Counted from the first letter of the stretch, positions 18,962-28,385 are shown. The stretch is 64,000 nt of DNA from Sphingomonas sp. JUb134 (GCF_004341505.2 NZ_SLYP02000001.1:1561001-1625000); one strand, 5' to 3'. Translations and numbers: made by a program. The notes: generated from the sequence alone by a model not told the origin.

Positions 18962-21250
18962 CTAGGCGGCGCGCAGCGTGCGTGCCGCGGCGACCATCGC
19001 CTCGATCGCCGGCTTCACCTCGTCCCATTTGCGCGTCTTCAACCCGCAGTCCGGGTTCACCCAGAGCTGCTCGGGCCTCAGATGCTGCTGGGCCAGCCGC
19101 ATCAGCTCGACCATTTCGGCCTCACCCGGCACGCGCGCGGAATGGATGTCGTACACGCCCGGGCCGATCGCACTCGGGTAGCGATACTTCGCGAACGCCT
19201 CCAGCAGCTCCATCTGCGACCGCGCCGTCTCGATCGAGATCACGTCGGTGTCCATCGTACCGATCGACGGCAGGATGTCGTTGAACTCCGAATAGCACAT
19301 GTGCGTGTGGATCTGGGTGCCGTCCGCCACGCCTGCGGCCGAGAGGCGGAAACAATCCACCGCCCAGTCGAGATACTGCTGCCAGTCCCGCTTCCTGAGC
19401 GGCAGGCCCTCGCGCAGCGCCGCCTCGTCGATCTGGATCGCCCGGCATCCGGCCGCCTCCAGGTCCTGCACCTCGTCGCGGATCGCAAAGGCGATCTGCC
19501 GGCAGGAGGTCTCGCGCGGCTGGTCGTCGCGCACGAAGCTCCAGTTGAGGATCGTGACCGGCCCGGTGAGCATGCCCTTCACGGGCTTGTCCGTCAGCCC
19601 CTGCGCAAAGCGCCACCAATCCACCGTCATCGGGTGGGTACGGCGGACGTCCCCGAACAGGATCGGCGGCCGGACGCAGCGCGAGCCATAGCTCTGCACC
19701 CAGCCGTTCACCGTGAAGGCGAAGCCCGCCAGCTGCTCGCCGAAATACTGCACCATGTCGTTGCGCTCGAACTCGCCGTGGACGAGCATGTCGAGCCCGA
19801 CCACTTCCTGCCAGCGGATGGCGCGCTCGGTCTCCTCGCGCAGGAACTGCTGGTAGCCGGCATCGTCGAGGTTGCCGCGACTATGCTCGGCACGCGCATG
19901 GCGTACCTCGGCGGTTTGCGGGAAGGAGCCGATCGTGGTGGTGGGGAAGGGCGGCAGGTCGAGCAGTTCGGCCTGCGCACGCGCGCGTTCGGCATGGCCG
20001 GATCGGCGCTCCCGCATGTCCGGCGTCGCCTGCGCCACCCGCGCCTGCACCGCCGCGTCATGGATGCGCGGCGACACCTTCCGGTTCGCTGCCGCCTCCG
20101 CCGCCGCCGCGAGTGGCCGGGCCACGCTGTCCCGTCCTTCGTTCAGCGCGCGCTTGAGGACGGTCAGTTCCTCCACCTTCTGAACCGCAAAGGCGAGCCA
20201 CTGCTTCACCTCGGCGTCGAGCTTGGGCTCGAGCGTAAGGTCCACCGGCACGTGCAGCAGCGAGCAGGACGGCGCCAGCACCAGGTCGCGCGATGCCGCA
20301 ATCGGTGCCACGCGTTCCAGCACCGCGTTCAGGTCGGCACGCCAGACGTTGCGCCCGTCGATCACGCCCAGCGAAAGCAGCAGGTCCTTGGGTGCGGCCC
20401 GCAGGACGGCATCGAGCTGCCCGGGCGCGCGAACGAGGTCGACGTGCAAGCCCTGCACCGGCAGCGCGGTCGCCAGGGCCAGATTGTCCTCCAGCCCGCC
20501 GAAATAGGTCGTCAGCATCAGCTTGGGGCCGGACCGCTGAAGCGCCGCATAGGCGCGGGTAAAGGCGGCGCGCTGCTGCTCCGAAAGATCGGTGGCCAGG
20601 ATCGGCTCATCGATCTGCACCCACTCGGCCCCGGCGTGCGCGAGATGGCCCAGGATCACGCGGTAGAGCCCGAGCACCTCGTCGAGCAGGTCGAACGGAT
20701 CGATGCCGTGCCCCTTAGCAAGGCTCAGCCAGGTGATCGGGCCGAGCAGCACCGGCCGCGTCTCATAGCCCTGCGCCTGGGCTTCCCGATATTCCTCGAC
20801 CACCTTCAACCGGCCGAGCGCGAGCTTGCGGCCGGGTTCGATCTCCGGGACGATATAGTGGTAGTTGGTGTCGAACCACTTCGTCATCTCGCCGGCGGTC
20901 ACCGAACCATGCGCATGGCCGCATCCCGCGTCCTCGCCGGTGGTGCCCCGCGCCATCGCGAAATAGGTGGCCAGGTCGGTGACCCCGTCCGCCGCGCCAT
21001 AGCGGCTCGGGATCGCGCCCAGCATCACGCTGGTGTCCAGCACATGGTCATAGAGCGAGAAGTCGTTGGACGGCAGCCAGTCGGCCCCCAACGCCTTTTG
21101 CCGCGCCCAGGCCGCGGTGCGCAGGCCCGAGGCGGCTTCCTGCAACTCGGCTTCGCCGATCCTGCCGGACCAGAACTTCTCCAATGCGAACTTCAACTCG
21201 CGGCGCGGACCGATGCGGGGAAACCCCAAGGTCGCGATCGTCACTGTCAT
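18962..21250 (-). CDS. metE: Cobalamin-independent methionine synthase
   Basis: A 762-residue protein, the normal MetE length, starting MTVTIATLGFPRIGPRRELK. It transfers the methyl group of 5-methyltetrahydropteroyl-polyglutamate to homocysteine, the last step of methionine synthesis. The C-terminal barrel holds the zinc ligands: H and C in IHTHMCYSEF, E in VISIETARS and C in VNPDCGLKTR. The DMLVHGEFERNDMVQYFGE segment is also typical. The gene is preceded by a cobalamin riboswitch, so it should be switched off when B12 allows use of the B12-dependent enzyme MetH. Confidence 0.97.
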   Translation of the reverse strand: MTVTIATLGFPRIGPRRELKFALEKFWSGRIGEAELQEAASGLRTAAWARQKALGADWLPSNDFSLYDHVLDTSVMLGAIPSRYGAADGVTDLATYFAMARGTTGEDAGCGHAHGSVTAGEMTKWFDTNYHYIVPEIEPGRKLALGRLKVVEEYREAQAQGYETRPVLLGPITWLSLAKGHGIDPFDLLDEVLGLYRVILGHLAHAGAEWVQIDEPILATDLSEQQRAAFTRAYAALQRSGPKLMLTTYFGGLEDNLALATALPVQGLHVDLVRAPGQLDAVLRAAPKDLLLSLGVIDGRNVWRADLNAVLERVAPIAASRDLVLAPSCSLLHVPVDLTLEPKLDAEVKQWLAFAVQKVEELTVLKRALNEGRDSVARPLAAAAEAAANRKVSPRIHDAAVQARVAQATPDMRERRSGHAERARAQAELLDLPPFPTTTIGSFPQTAEVRHARAEHSRGNLDDAGYQQFLREETERAIRWQEVVGLDMLVHGEFERNDMVQYFGEQLAGFAFTVNGWVQSYGSRCVRPPILFGDVRRTHPMTVDWWRFAQGLTDKPVKGMLTGPVTILNWSFVRDDQPRETSCRQIAFAIRDEVQDLEAAGCRAIQIDEAALREGLPLRKRDWQQYLDWAVDCFRLSAAGVADGTQIHTHMCYSEFNDILPSIGTMDTDVISIETARSQMELLEAFAKYRYPSAIGPGVYDIHSARVPGEAEMVELMRLAQQHLRPEQLWVNPDCGLKTRKWDEVKPAIEAMVAAARTLRAA

Positions 21251-21364
21251 GTCTTCAACCCCGAAGAGGGCGAAGCGCCGGACCGAGCGCAGGCAGGCAC
21301 GCGCCAGGGATCGCCCGGCCGCACACGCACGCGACCAGACCGGGCACCCCGCCGGTGGACGTTA

Positions 21365-21545
21365 TGGCGTCAGAGGCAGGTCTCCTGGCTCGCGGGTCAG
21401 CACGGACGATCCGTCTTCCCAAGACGCGGGACGCCTCAGTGACATGGTTGGATCGCCGCTCGCCGCTTACAGTTGCGGGGGCAGCGCCGGCCTTGCCCCA
21501 TCAGGAGCGCACCGGCTTCCCGTCTTAGCTCCGGCGCAGGCAAGC
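21365..21545 (-). promoter_or_regulatory. Cobalamin riboswitch upstream of metE
   Basis: Read on the minus strand, the leader has the conserved order of a cobalamin riboswitch: GGGAAGCCGGTGCG near the 5' end (about 21510-21525), CCCCGCAACTGTAAGC, CACTG, GGGAAG and finally the B12 box AGCCAGGAGACCTGCC at 21375-21390. It ends about 115 bases before the metE start. The family binds adenosylcobalamin or related corrinoids and represses the gene behind it. Confidence 0.93.
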
Positions 21546-21690
21546 GCCCGGCCGGAGAACCTCGACGCACCAAGCATCGGCAAAAATCATGGTCCGGTCA
21601 ACCATCATATAAAGAAATCTTTATATGACGTCTGCCGAACCCTTTCGCCGGTTGGAAAACGGGGGCGGACGCAGGGGTTCCGCCGCCCGG

Positions 21691-23973
21691 TCAGAAGGCG
21701 TGGCGCATGCCGATTACGACGTTGCGGCCACGCAGCGGCGACTGCTCCTTCACGAAGGAGGTGTGGACGAACGCCAGTTCGTTGAGCAGGTTGCTGCCGC
21801 GTGCGTAGAGTTCCACCGCCCGCGCGCCGCCCAGGTCCATGCGATAGCTCAGCGTGGCGTTGAGCATGTCGTAGCCCGCCGTCGGCGTCTCGTAGGAGGC
21901 GACCTTGTCCTGCTCGAACGTGCGATAATATTCGACGTCACCCGAAAGCGGTCCGGCGGCAAGGTCATAGCGCGCGCCCAGCCGGCCCGGTGGGATGCGC
22001 GGCAGGTTGTCGTCCTCGCGCTTCAGCTTGGCATCGACATAGTCGCCGAACACCGTCACCCGCGACTGGGGCGTCAGCTGATAGCTGAGTTGGCCGTCGA
22101 TCCCGGCGAAGCGCGCATCCGCCGCCGTGTAGATCAGGAAGTCGTGCGGGACGCCGGTCTCGGTCTCGGTCTCGATCAGGCGCGCGAAGACATAGTCGTC
22201 GACCTCCTGATAGAACAGGCCGACCTCGAACTCGAACGGACCGCCCGCCTTGCGCAACGTCAGGTTGATCGCGTCGGTGGTCTCCAGAATGTCTTCGGCG
22301 GACAGCCCCTCCTCGCCGAGGATCGGGTTCCCGACCGCAAGCCCGAGTTCGTAGCTGTTGGTCGCCAGGTTGTTGCCGCGCGCGTACAGCTCGCGCACGC
22401 TGGGCGCGCGTTCGGTATGCCCCAGTGAAAGCGCGAGGCCATATCCGCGCCCGATGTTCCAGTTTGCTGCAAGCGAGGCGGAGAAGGGATCGTGCTTCAC
22501 GGCCGGATTCCGGGCGCGGAACGCGTCCACGTCCTCGCGCTCCAGGATCTGCCGCCAGTCCGGCCCATACCATTCGGCAAAGAGGTCCTGCAGCTCGGCA
22601 TCGAGGGTGATGCGATAGGGCGGCACCGTCACGTCGACTGTGCGCCAGTCCTTGCGAACCGCTGCTTCGACGTCGACCGAGCCGAACGACCGCCGCTCCG
22701 ACAGGAAGATGCCGAAGTTGTCGGTGAGGTAATCGGGACTTCCGTCAAAGCCATAGGCTCCGTCCGGAAAGGGCTTGTGCCGGTCGTTGACGTTGATGCC
22801 GCCGAACCGGCCGTCGGTATATTGCACCCCCAGCACGCCGGTGAAGCCGAGGACGGGCTTGTGCGTCAGCTCGAGACGCCCGTCCCAGACCTCGTTGGTG
22901 TAGCGGCTGAACAGCAGCGCGCCGTCGATCTCGTCATGGGCATAGTCGGTGTAGGAGAGGCGCGCGCGCGTGTGGGAAAAGCCCGGCAGCAGGTCGTCAT
23001 AGTCGGCCCGGACATCGACCCGGTCGCTGCGCAGCTTGATATAGGCCGTGTGGTCGTCGGGGGAGCCGAACGGATCCTCCCAGCTGCCATGTGCCCCGCA
23101 ATGCAGGTCCAGCCCGTGCGTGTGGCAGACGCCGTTCAGATGGCTGTGGCCGGGCAGCCCATATTCGCTCTCGATGCGCGAATAGGCGGCGCCGACATAG
23201 CCCTTGGCGGTGATCCAGGACGCGCCGAACGCATAGCTGGTGCTCTCGGCAAAGGAATCGCGCAGCTTGTCGGAGCCGTAGCTGTCGGGCACGTCATAGT
23301 CGTCCGCCGCTCGACGTGCTCCCTCGGCATGGAGGGCGAACTGGCCGATCCCCGCCGTCACGCGGCCGACGACGGTCTTCTCTTCGTCGCCGGTCCTGTA
23401 TCGCACCTCCGTCGCACCGGTGAGGCCGCCGACCGGCACCACCTTGGGCACCTTGCTGTCGATCAGGTTGATCGCGCCGTTGGTGGCATTGCCGCCATAG
23501 CGGGTCGCGGCAGGCCCGCGCTGGATCTCGATGGCGTCGAGCAGCAGCGGATCGGTGGTGATGGCGTGATCCGGCGACACCGACGCCACGTCGAACAGGT
23601 TGGCGCCATCGGTCAGCACCTCGATGCGGGGCACCGTCTGGCCGCGGATCACGGGACGCGAAGCGCCCCCGCCGAAATTGTCGAGGTGCACGCCCGGCAG
23701 GCCGGCGAGTGTCTCGCCCAGGCCGCCTTCACGGCGATGCGCCAGTTCGTCGCCGGCGAGCACCTGCACCGGCAGGGCATTCTCCTCCTCCGTCTCCAGC
23801 GATCGGCCGGTGACGACGATCTCGCGCGTGCCGAGGTGGCCGCGCGCGTCGACTTCCGCCTCTTCACCCCCGGTTACCGCCTCCTGCGCCCACGCCGGGG
23901 CCGGCGCACCCGCCGCAAGGACAGTCGTCGTCAGCAGCGCTGCTGCGCCGCGGCGCATGTTTCGAAAACCCAT
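21691..23973 (-). CDS. TonB-dependent receptor, ZnuD-like (probable metal uptake)
   Basis: A 760-residue outer-membrane receptor. A signal peptide ends at PAWAQ, then a TonB box-like EIVVTG, a plug domain (LPGVHLDNFGGGASRPVIRG, IEIQRGPAATRYG) and a 22-strand barrel ending in the C-terminal Phe signature (MRHAF). An extracellular loop EYGLPGHSHLNGVCHTHG, continuing with more His and Cys, resembles the metal-binding loop of zinc receptor ZnuD. Zinc is therefore the best guess, though another metal chelate is possible. ATG 23973 has GGGGAG seven bases upstream; ATG 23988 overlaps that site. The gene lies upstream of the metE riboswitch on the same strand. Confidence 0.85.
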   Translation of the reverse strand: MGFRNMRRGAAALLTTTVLAAGAPAPAWAQEAVTGGEEAEVDARGHLGTREIVVTGRSLETEEENALPVQVLAGDELAHRREGGLGETLAGLPGVHLDNFGGGASRPVIRGQTVPRIEVLTDGANLFDVASVSPDHAITTDPLLLDAIEIQRGPAATRYGGNATNGAINLIDSKVPKVVPVGGLTGATEVRYRTGDEEKTVVGRVTAGIGQFALHAEGARRAADDYDVPDSYGSDKLRDSFAESTSYAFGASWITAKGYVGAAYSRIESEYGLPGHSHLNGVCHTHGLDLHCGAHGSWEDPFGSPDDHTAYIKLRSDRVDVRADYDDLLPGFSHTRARLSYTDYAHDEIDGALLFSRYTNEVWDGRLELTHKPVLGFTGVLGVQYTDGRFGGINVNDRHKPFPDGAYGFDGSPDYLTDNFGIFLSERRSFGSVDVEAAVRKDWRTVDVTVPPYRITLDAELQDLFAEWYGPDWRQILEREDVDAFRARNPAVKHDPFSASLAANWNIGRGYGLALSLGHTERAPSVRELYARGNNLATNSYELGLAVGNPILGEEGLSAEDILETTDAINLTLRKAGGPFEFEVGLFYQEVDDYVFARLIETETETGVPHDFLIYTAADARFAGIDGQLSYQLTPQSRVTVFGDYVDAKLKREDDNLPRIPPGRLGARYDLAAGPLSGDVEYYRTFEQDKVASYETPTAGYDMLNATLSYRMDLGGARAVELYARGSNLLNELAFVHTSFVKEQSPLRGRNVVIGMRHAF

Positions 23974-24011
23974 GATCTTGCTCCCCACCTTTTTGACCGG
24001 TGTCGTCTAGG

Positions 24012-24032
24012 TGATGTTATATCGTTAAATCA
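24012..24032. promoter_or_regulatory. AT-rich partial dyad upstream of the TonB receptor, possible Zur/Fur-type operator
   Basis: TGATGTTATATCGTTAAATCA is an imperfect dyad (TGAT..TTA / TTAAATCA) in otherwise GC-rich DNA, 39 bases before the receptor start. Zur-type operators of Alphaproteobacteria are AT-rich palindromes of similar length. The match is weak and only suggestive. Confidence 0.3.
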
Positions 24033-24117
24033 AGATGCGTAGTGCTCCTGTACGCTCCCGCTGCGGAACGGCCGCGCCACGGCTTTCGTTGAGGCGCAAA
24101 CGGTGAGGAGCAAGCAG

Positions 24118-24687
24118 ATGGCCACGACACAGCAAGCATCTTCGGGGAATGTCGGCCGCACGGTCGCGATCGGCGCGGCGACGGGAGTGGCCGCCGGCCT
24201 CCTCGCCAATTTCCTGCGCAAGGCGGCGGTACAGGCACCGACGGTGATGGCCGGCCGCTGGGACAAGGCACTGGCGGCCGAGCATGCCGCGGCTCTCAAG
24301 ATCTTCGACCTGCTGGAAAAGACGAAGGACGAGGACACCGCCCGCCGCGCCTTTCTGCTGATGCAGTTGAAGCATGCGATCAGCAAGCATGCGTTCCAGG
24401 AAGAGAACGTCGTCTACGCGATGATGCGCGATCAGGGCCTGACCGAGGCGGCGGACCATCTCAATCACGAACATGGCTATGTGAAGCAGTATTTCTTCGA
24501 CCTGACCGAGATGCCCAAGGACGATCCCGCCTGGCTCCCCAAGCTCAAGGAGTTCCGCGTCCTGATCGAAAGCCACATGCGCGAGGAGGAACAGGACCTC
24601 TTCCCGAAGCTGCGCGATCAGCTGTCGGAGACGCAGAACAAGCACATCACCGCCGCGATGAACAAGGAAGGCCTCAAGCTCGCCTGA
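24118..24687 (+). CDS. Hemerythrin HHE-domain protein
   Basis: A 189-residue protein. After a short hydrophobic, glycine-rich N-terminal helix (VAIGAATGVAAGLLANFL) comes a four-helix HHE domain with candidate di-iron ligands: H in LAAEHAAA, H-x3-E in SKHAFQEEN, H in LNHEHGY and H/E in IESHMREEEQDLF. Such proteins bind O2, NO or iron. ATG 24118 follows AGGAG by seven bases; the GTG at 24103 overlaps that site. The N-terminal helix may attach it to the membrane. Confidence 0.85.
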   Translation: MATTQQASSGNVGRTVAIGAATGVAAGLLANFLRKAAVQAPTVMAGRWDKALAAEHAAALKIFDLLEKTKDEDTARRAFLLMQLKHAISKHAFQEENVVYAMMRDQGLTEAADHLNHEHGYVKQYFFDLTEMPKDDPAWLPKLKEFRVLIESHMREEEQDLFPKLRDQLSETQNKHITAAMNKEGLKLA

Positions 24688-24714
24688 GGGCGCTTCCCTT
24701 CATCCCGGCCGCGG

Positions 24715-24744
24715 CCGCCGCTCCGAATCCCAGCGGAGCGGCGG
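24715..24744. terminator. Bidirectional hairpin between convergent genes
   Basis: CCGCCGCTCCG pairs perfectly with CGGAGCGGCGG (11 bp) with an eight-base loop. It abuts the stop of the SDR gene and follows the hemerythrin gene by 27 bases. Confidence 0.65.
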
Positions 24745-25764
24745 TCACCGCTCTGCCTTGCGGCCCCGCGCGCGAACGGCGAGGCCCAGCGCCGCACCCG
24801 CCAGGGCAACGGCCCCCAGCGCAATCCCCGGGTGCGTGCGGGTGGCCGTGAAGGCGCTGACCGACCGCCCCTTCTGCTCGCCCTCGGTGACCCCGTCCTT
24901 GCCGTCCGGCGCGTAGAGATTGCCCGGGCTCACCGGCACCGGCTGCGCGGGGTTGGCCAGCAGCGCCCCCATGTTCTGCGCGACCCGGTCGAACAGCAGC
25001 GGCACCAGCTGGGCGCCCAGCACCTGCAGCTTGCCGACACCGCCAACCGTCAGCGACCGCCGCGGGTGCTGCGCCGCGTCCAGGATCGCGTCTGCCACCA
25101 GCGACGGTGCGTAGAGCGGCGGCGGCAGCTGCGCCTTGTATCCGGTCAGGTTGCGACCGTGCTGGGGGAAGGGGGTGCCGACCGGGCCCGGCTTGATGAG
25201 GGTGATCGACACCGGCGCACCCTCCGCCATCATCTCCAGTCGCAGCGAATCCGTAAAGCCCTTCACCGCATGCTTGGACGCCGTGTAGGAGGAGATGACA
25301 GGGGACGGCATGTCGGAGTTGATCGACCCGACGTTGATCAGCGCGCCGCCGCCGGGCTTCTCCTTCAGGTGGCGCAGCGCCGCCAGCGATCCGTACACCA
25401 CCCCCCAGTAATTGGTTTCGAACACCTGGCGGTGGTCGGCGGTGGGCGTCTCCAGCGCTGCGGCATAGACGCCGATCCCGGCATTGTTCACCCAGGTGTC
25501 GAAGCCGCCGAAGTGGTCGATCGCAAACGCCGCCGCGCGCTCGACTTCCTCCTCCTGGCCGACGTCGGCGACGAAGGTGACGGCGGTGCCGCCGGTGGTC
25601 TGGATCTGGTCCCGCACGCGCGCCAGCGCGTCGCCGTCGCGCGCGATCAGCACCACCCGCGCGCCTGCCGCGGCCGCCCGGCGGGCGGTCTCCAGCCCGT
25701 GGCCGGAACTTGCGCCGGTGATGACGATCACCTGCTCGGAAAGCGGCTTCAACTGGGCCTTCAT
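24745..25764 (-). CDS. SDR family oxidoreductase with C-terminal membrane tail
   Basis: A 339-residue classical short-chain dehydrogenase. The cofactor motif is VITGASSGHGLETARRA, the NNAG is in VNNAGIGVY, and the catalytic Ser and YxxxK are in SSYTASKHAVKG. The SDR fold ends near residue 250. A linker then leads to a C-terminal hydrophobic segment (GIALGAVALAGAALGLAV) and a basic tail, which suggests membrane anchoring. NAD(P)(H)-dependent; the substrate is unknown. Confidence 0.85.
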   Translation of the reverse strand: MKAQLKPLSEQVIVITGASSGHGLETARRAAAAGARVVLIARDGDALARVRDQIQTTGGTAVTFVADVGQEEEVERAAAFAIDHFGGFDTWVNNAGIGVYAAALETPTADHRQVFETNYWGVVYGSLAALRHLKEKPGGGALINVGSINSDMPSPVISSYTASKHAVKGFTDSLRLEMMAEGAPVSITLIKPGPVGTPFPQHGRNLTGYKAQLPPPLYAPSLVADAILDAAQHPRRSLTVGGVGKLQVLGAQLVPLLFDRVAQNMGALLANPAQPVPVSPGNLYAPDGKDGVTEGEQKGRSVSAFTATRTHPGIALGAVALAGAALGLAVRARGRKAER

Positions 25765-25908
25765 GCTACCTCGTCTGGTTGGGCGACGCCGTGGAAGGCG
25801 GCGCCGTGCGGGCGCAGAACGAGCCGCCGTTGCGATCCGATCCCTCGCGGCTCTGGCGGCGGCGAGGGCGCTTGGCTATGCGGGCACCTTGCAGGGGAGG
25901 GGGCGAGA

Positions 25909-26295
25909 ATGAACGTACGGAACGGCCGGGCCAGGGGCATGAAGCTGGCGGCTGCGGTGCTGCCGCTGCTCTTGGCCGCCTGTTCGGACGAGGCGCCGCG
26001 ATCCGACCCGGCACTGCCGCCGCACGCCGCCGCGACCAGCCTTCCGCCCGCGATGCTCGGCCGCTGGGGAGAGGACGCGGCCTGCGCCCAGCCGCTCGAG
26101 GTGGCGGCGGATCGCATCGCCGACGCCCGCATCGACGCAGTCACCACCGCCGCCGACGGCGCGGTCGACGTCGATACTTCGGCCGAGGTCGACGGCATCA
26201 CCACGGGGCGGCGCTATCGGCTCGCACGCTCCCGCGGCGAGCGGCTGGCCGTCACCGTCGACGGCATCACCACCACCCGCATCCGCTGCCCGTGA
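25909..26295 (+). CDS. Small lipoprotein of unknown function
   Basis: A 128-residue lipoprotein. ATG 25909 follows a strong AGGGGAGGGGG site; a second ATG at 25939 (MKLAAAVLPLLLAACSDE) would keep the same signal, with the lipobox LLAAC. The mature domain has a LGRWGEDAACAQPLEV start and alternating strands ending in ITTTRIRCP. It looks like a small beta domain with two cysteines that could form a disulfide. Its stop overlaps the GTG of the acetyltransferase gene. Confidence 0.7.
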   Translation: MNVRNGRARGMKLAAAVLPLLLAACSDEAPRSDPALPPHAAATSLPPAMLGRWGEDAACAQPLEVAADRIADARIDAVTTAADGAVDVDTSAEVDGITTGRRYRLARSRGERLAVTVDGITTTRIRCP

Positions 26296-26714
26296 CCCCG
26301 GTCGAGGCCGGCCCCGCGGACGCCGCCGCCGTGGTCGCGCTGTGGCAGGCGGCCGGGCTGACGCGGCCCTGGAACGATCCCGCTGCCGATTTCGCCCGCG
26401 CGCTTGCCGCCGCGGACTCGGCGGTGCTGGTGCTGCGCGACGGCGCGGCGCTGATCGGCAGCGTCATGGTGGGCTATGACGGCCACCGCGGCTGGGTCTA
26501 TTATCTCGCCGTCGCCCCCGATCGCCGCCGTCACGGGCTCGGCCGCACGCTGATGCTGGCTGCAGAGGCATGGCTGCGCGCCCGCGGCTGTCCCAAGATC
26601 CAGCTGATGGTCCGCACCGGCAATGCCGATGCGCTCGCCTTCTACGGTCGGCTGGGGCTCGCCCCGCAGGACGTCGTCACCCTCGGCCGCTTCCTCGCGC
26701 CCGAGCCTGCCTGA
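26292..26714 (+). CDS. GNAT family N-acetyltransferase, YpeA-like
   Basis: A 140-residue single-domain GNAT protein. The acetyl-CoA binding loop motif is seen in VAPDRRRHGLGRTLMLAAE, followed by IQLMVRTGNADALAFYGRLG, the closing helix-strand of the fold. Overall it is close to the YpeA type. GTG 26292 overlaps the stop of the upstream lipoprotein gene (GTGA), indicating coupling. The substrate is unknown. Confidence 0.83.
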   Translation: MTPVEAGPADAAAVVALWQAAGLTRPWNDPAADFARALAAADSAVLVLRDGAALIGSVMVGYDGHRGWVYYLAVAPDRRRHGLGRTLMLAAEAWLRARGCPKIQLMVRTGNADALAFYGRLGLAPQDVVTLGRFLAPEPA

Positions 26715-26822
26715 CCGGGCACGCGCGCCCATCCCGAAACCTTCGCGCCGCGGCTCGCGTTCCAGTCCCTGGTCTCGGCCGCCTCGCGCTCACGCGATCC
26801 GACCGGCTGCCGGGAGAGGCGG

Positions 26823-28058
26823 ATGGCGCACTTCATGTTCTGCACGGGGATCGAGAGCAGCATCCCCACCATCGACAACGGCCGGGTACGCGTCGACCAG
26901 ATGGAATCCTGCGGCCATTATGCGCGTTGGCGGGAGGACTTCGACCTGGTCCAGGATCTCGGCATCCACTTCCTCCGCTTCGGCCCCCCGCTCCACAAGA
27001 CGCTGCTGGGGCCGGGCAAATATGATTGGGAGTTCGCCGACCTCACGCTCGGGGATCTCCGCCGCCGCAACATCACGCCCATCGTTGATCTCTGCCACTT
27101 CGGCGTGCCGGACTTCGTGGGCGACTTCCAGAACCCCGATTTCCCGCAGCTCTTTGCCGATTATGCGGCCGCCTTCGCCCAGCGCTACCCCTGGGTGCAG
27201 CTCTATACCCCGGTGAACGAGATGTTCGTCTGCGCGGTCTTCTCCGCGCTCTACGGCTGGTGGAACGAGCAGCTTGCGAGCGACCGCGCCTTCGTGACCG
27301 CGCTCAAGAACATCGTCTATGCCAACGTCCTCGCGATGCGGCGCATCCTGGAGCATCGCGCCGACGCGCTGTTCATCCAGAGCGAGTCCTCGGAGTATTT
27401 CCACGCCGACAGTCCGGCTGCGATCCGCCCTGCCGAGGTGATGAACGCCCGCCGCTTCCTCAGCCTCGATCTCAACTACGGCCGCCGGGTCGACAGCGCG
27501 ATGTACGAATATCTGCTGGATAACGGCATGACGCGCGAGGAGTACCACCGCTTCCACGGCAACCGGCTGAAGCAGCACTGCATCCTCGGCACGGACTATT
27601 ACTGGACCAACGAACATCGCATGCACCAGGACGGCCACAGCTGGGCCTCGGGCGAGGTGTTCGGCTACAGCGAGATCACCCGCCAATATTACTGCCGCTA
27701 CGGCCTGCCGGTGATGCACACCGAAACCAACATCGCCGAGGGGCCGAACGGCGACGAGGGCGTCAACTGGCTGTGGAAGGAATGGGCCAACGTCCTCAGG
27801 CTGCGCAACACCGGCATCCCGACGGTGGGCTTCACCTGGTATTCGCTGACCGACCAGATGGATTGGGACACCGCACTCCGCGAAAAGAACGGCCGGGTGA
27901 CGCCGGTCGGCCTCTACGACCTGGACCGCAACATCCGCCCGGTGGGCAAGGCGTACAAGCAGCTGATCGCCGACTGGCGCGACGTGCTGCCGGCGCAGAG
28001 CCTGTGCCTGGTGGTCCCGGTCGTGCCGCCCTCGTGCAGCCACCCCACCGGACCATGA
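26823..28058 (+). CDS. Glycoside hydrolase family 1-like protein
   Basis: A 411-residue TIM-barrel protein. The acid/base Glu is in YTPVNEM (near residue 130) and the nucleophile Glu in VMHTETN (near residue 300), the two hallmark strands of clan GH-A family 1. It is slightly shorter than typical beta-glucosidases (about 450) and has no signal peptide, so it is cytoplasmic. From memory, close relatives are often annotated as family 1 glycosylhydrolases of unknown specificity. It may hydrolyse beta-glucosides or related sugars. Stand-alone gene. Confidence 0.82.
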   Translation: MAHFMFCTGIESSIPTIDNGRVRVDQMESCGHYARWREDFDLVQDLGIHFLRFGPPLHKTLLGPGKYDWEFADLTLGDLRRRNITPIVDLCHFGVPDFVGDFQNPDFPQLFADYAAAFAQRYPWVQLYTPVNEMFVCAVFSALYGWWNEQLASDRAFVTALKNIVYANVLAMRRILEHRADALFIQSESSEYFHADSPAAIRPAEVMNARRFLSLDLNYGRRVDSAMYEYLLDNGMTREEYHRFHGNRLKQHCILGTDYYWTNEHRMHQDGHSWASGEVFGYSEITRQYYCRYGLPVMHTETNIAEGPNGDEGVNWLWKEWANVLRLRNTGIPTVGFTWYSLTDQMDWDTALREKNGRVTPVGLYDLDRNIRPVGKAYKQLIADWRDVLPAQSLCLVVPVVPPSCSHPTGP

Positions 28059-28205
28059 CCGCCGGCGAGCCGGTCGATCGCCCGCGCACCGGCCATCTCC
28101 CGGCAATCGAAGCGTCCGCTATGCCGTGCCCCTCCAGTCGGGGCTACAGCGCGAGCCTCGGTAGGACGGGGCGAGGGCGGCCGTTTTGGCACGCCTCCTC
28201 GCCCG

Positions 28206-28385
28206 CTATTCCTCGGCCGAGCTGTCCTTGTCGTCGCCGGTCTTGTCGGGCGACTTCTTCTTCGACGCCTTGCGCGCGCCGGTCCCGGTGGCGCCGCCGC
28301 GACCGGTGCCGGTGCTGCCCCTCGCACCATCGCCGCCCTTGGTCGTGATCGCGCCGGGATTTCCGCCTGCACCTTTCTGAGCCAT
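28206..28385 (-). CDS. Small Gly/Lys-rich basic protein
   Basis: A 59-residue gene. ATG 28385 has GGAG seven bases upstream. It begins MAQKGAGGNPGAITTKGGDG, continues with Gly/Thr/Arg repeats, has a Lys-rich core (KASKKKSPDK) and ends in an acidic tail. It is low-complexity and probably unstructured. The good ribosome-binding site and a composition unlike a random GC-rich frame support it as a real gene. Its role is unknown; KGG-type small stress proteins are a loose analogy. Confidence 0.6.
   Translation of the reverse strand: MAQKGAGGNPGAITTKGGDGARGSTGTGRGGATGTGARKASKKKSPDKTGDDKDSSAEE

Noticed and set aside
19082..21442. Plus-strand 786-codon frame opposite metE
   Set aside because: Shadow of metE; it also runs through the riboswitch.
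22492..24042. Plus-strand 516-codon frame opposite the TonB receptor
   Set aside because: Antisense shadow of a clear receptor gene.
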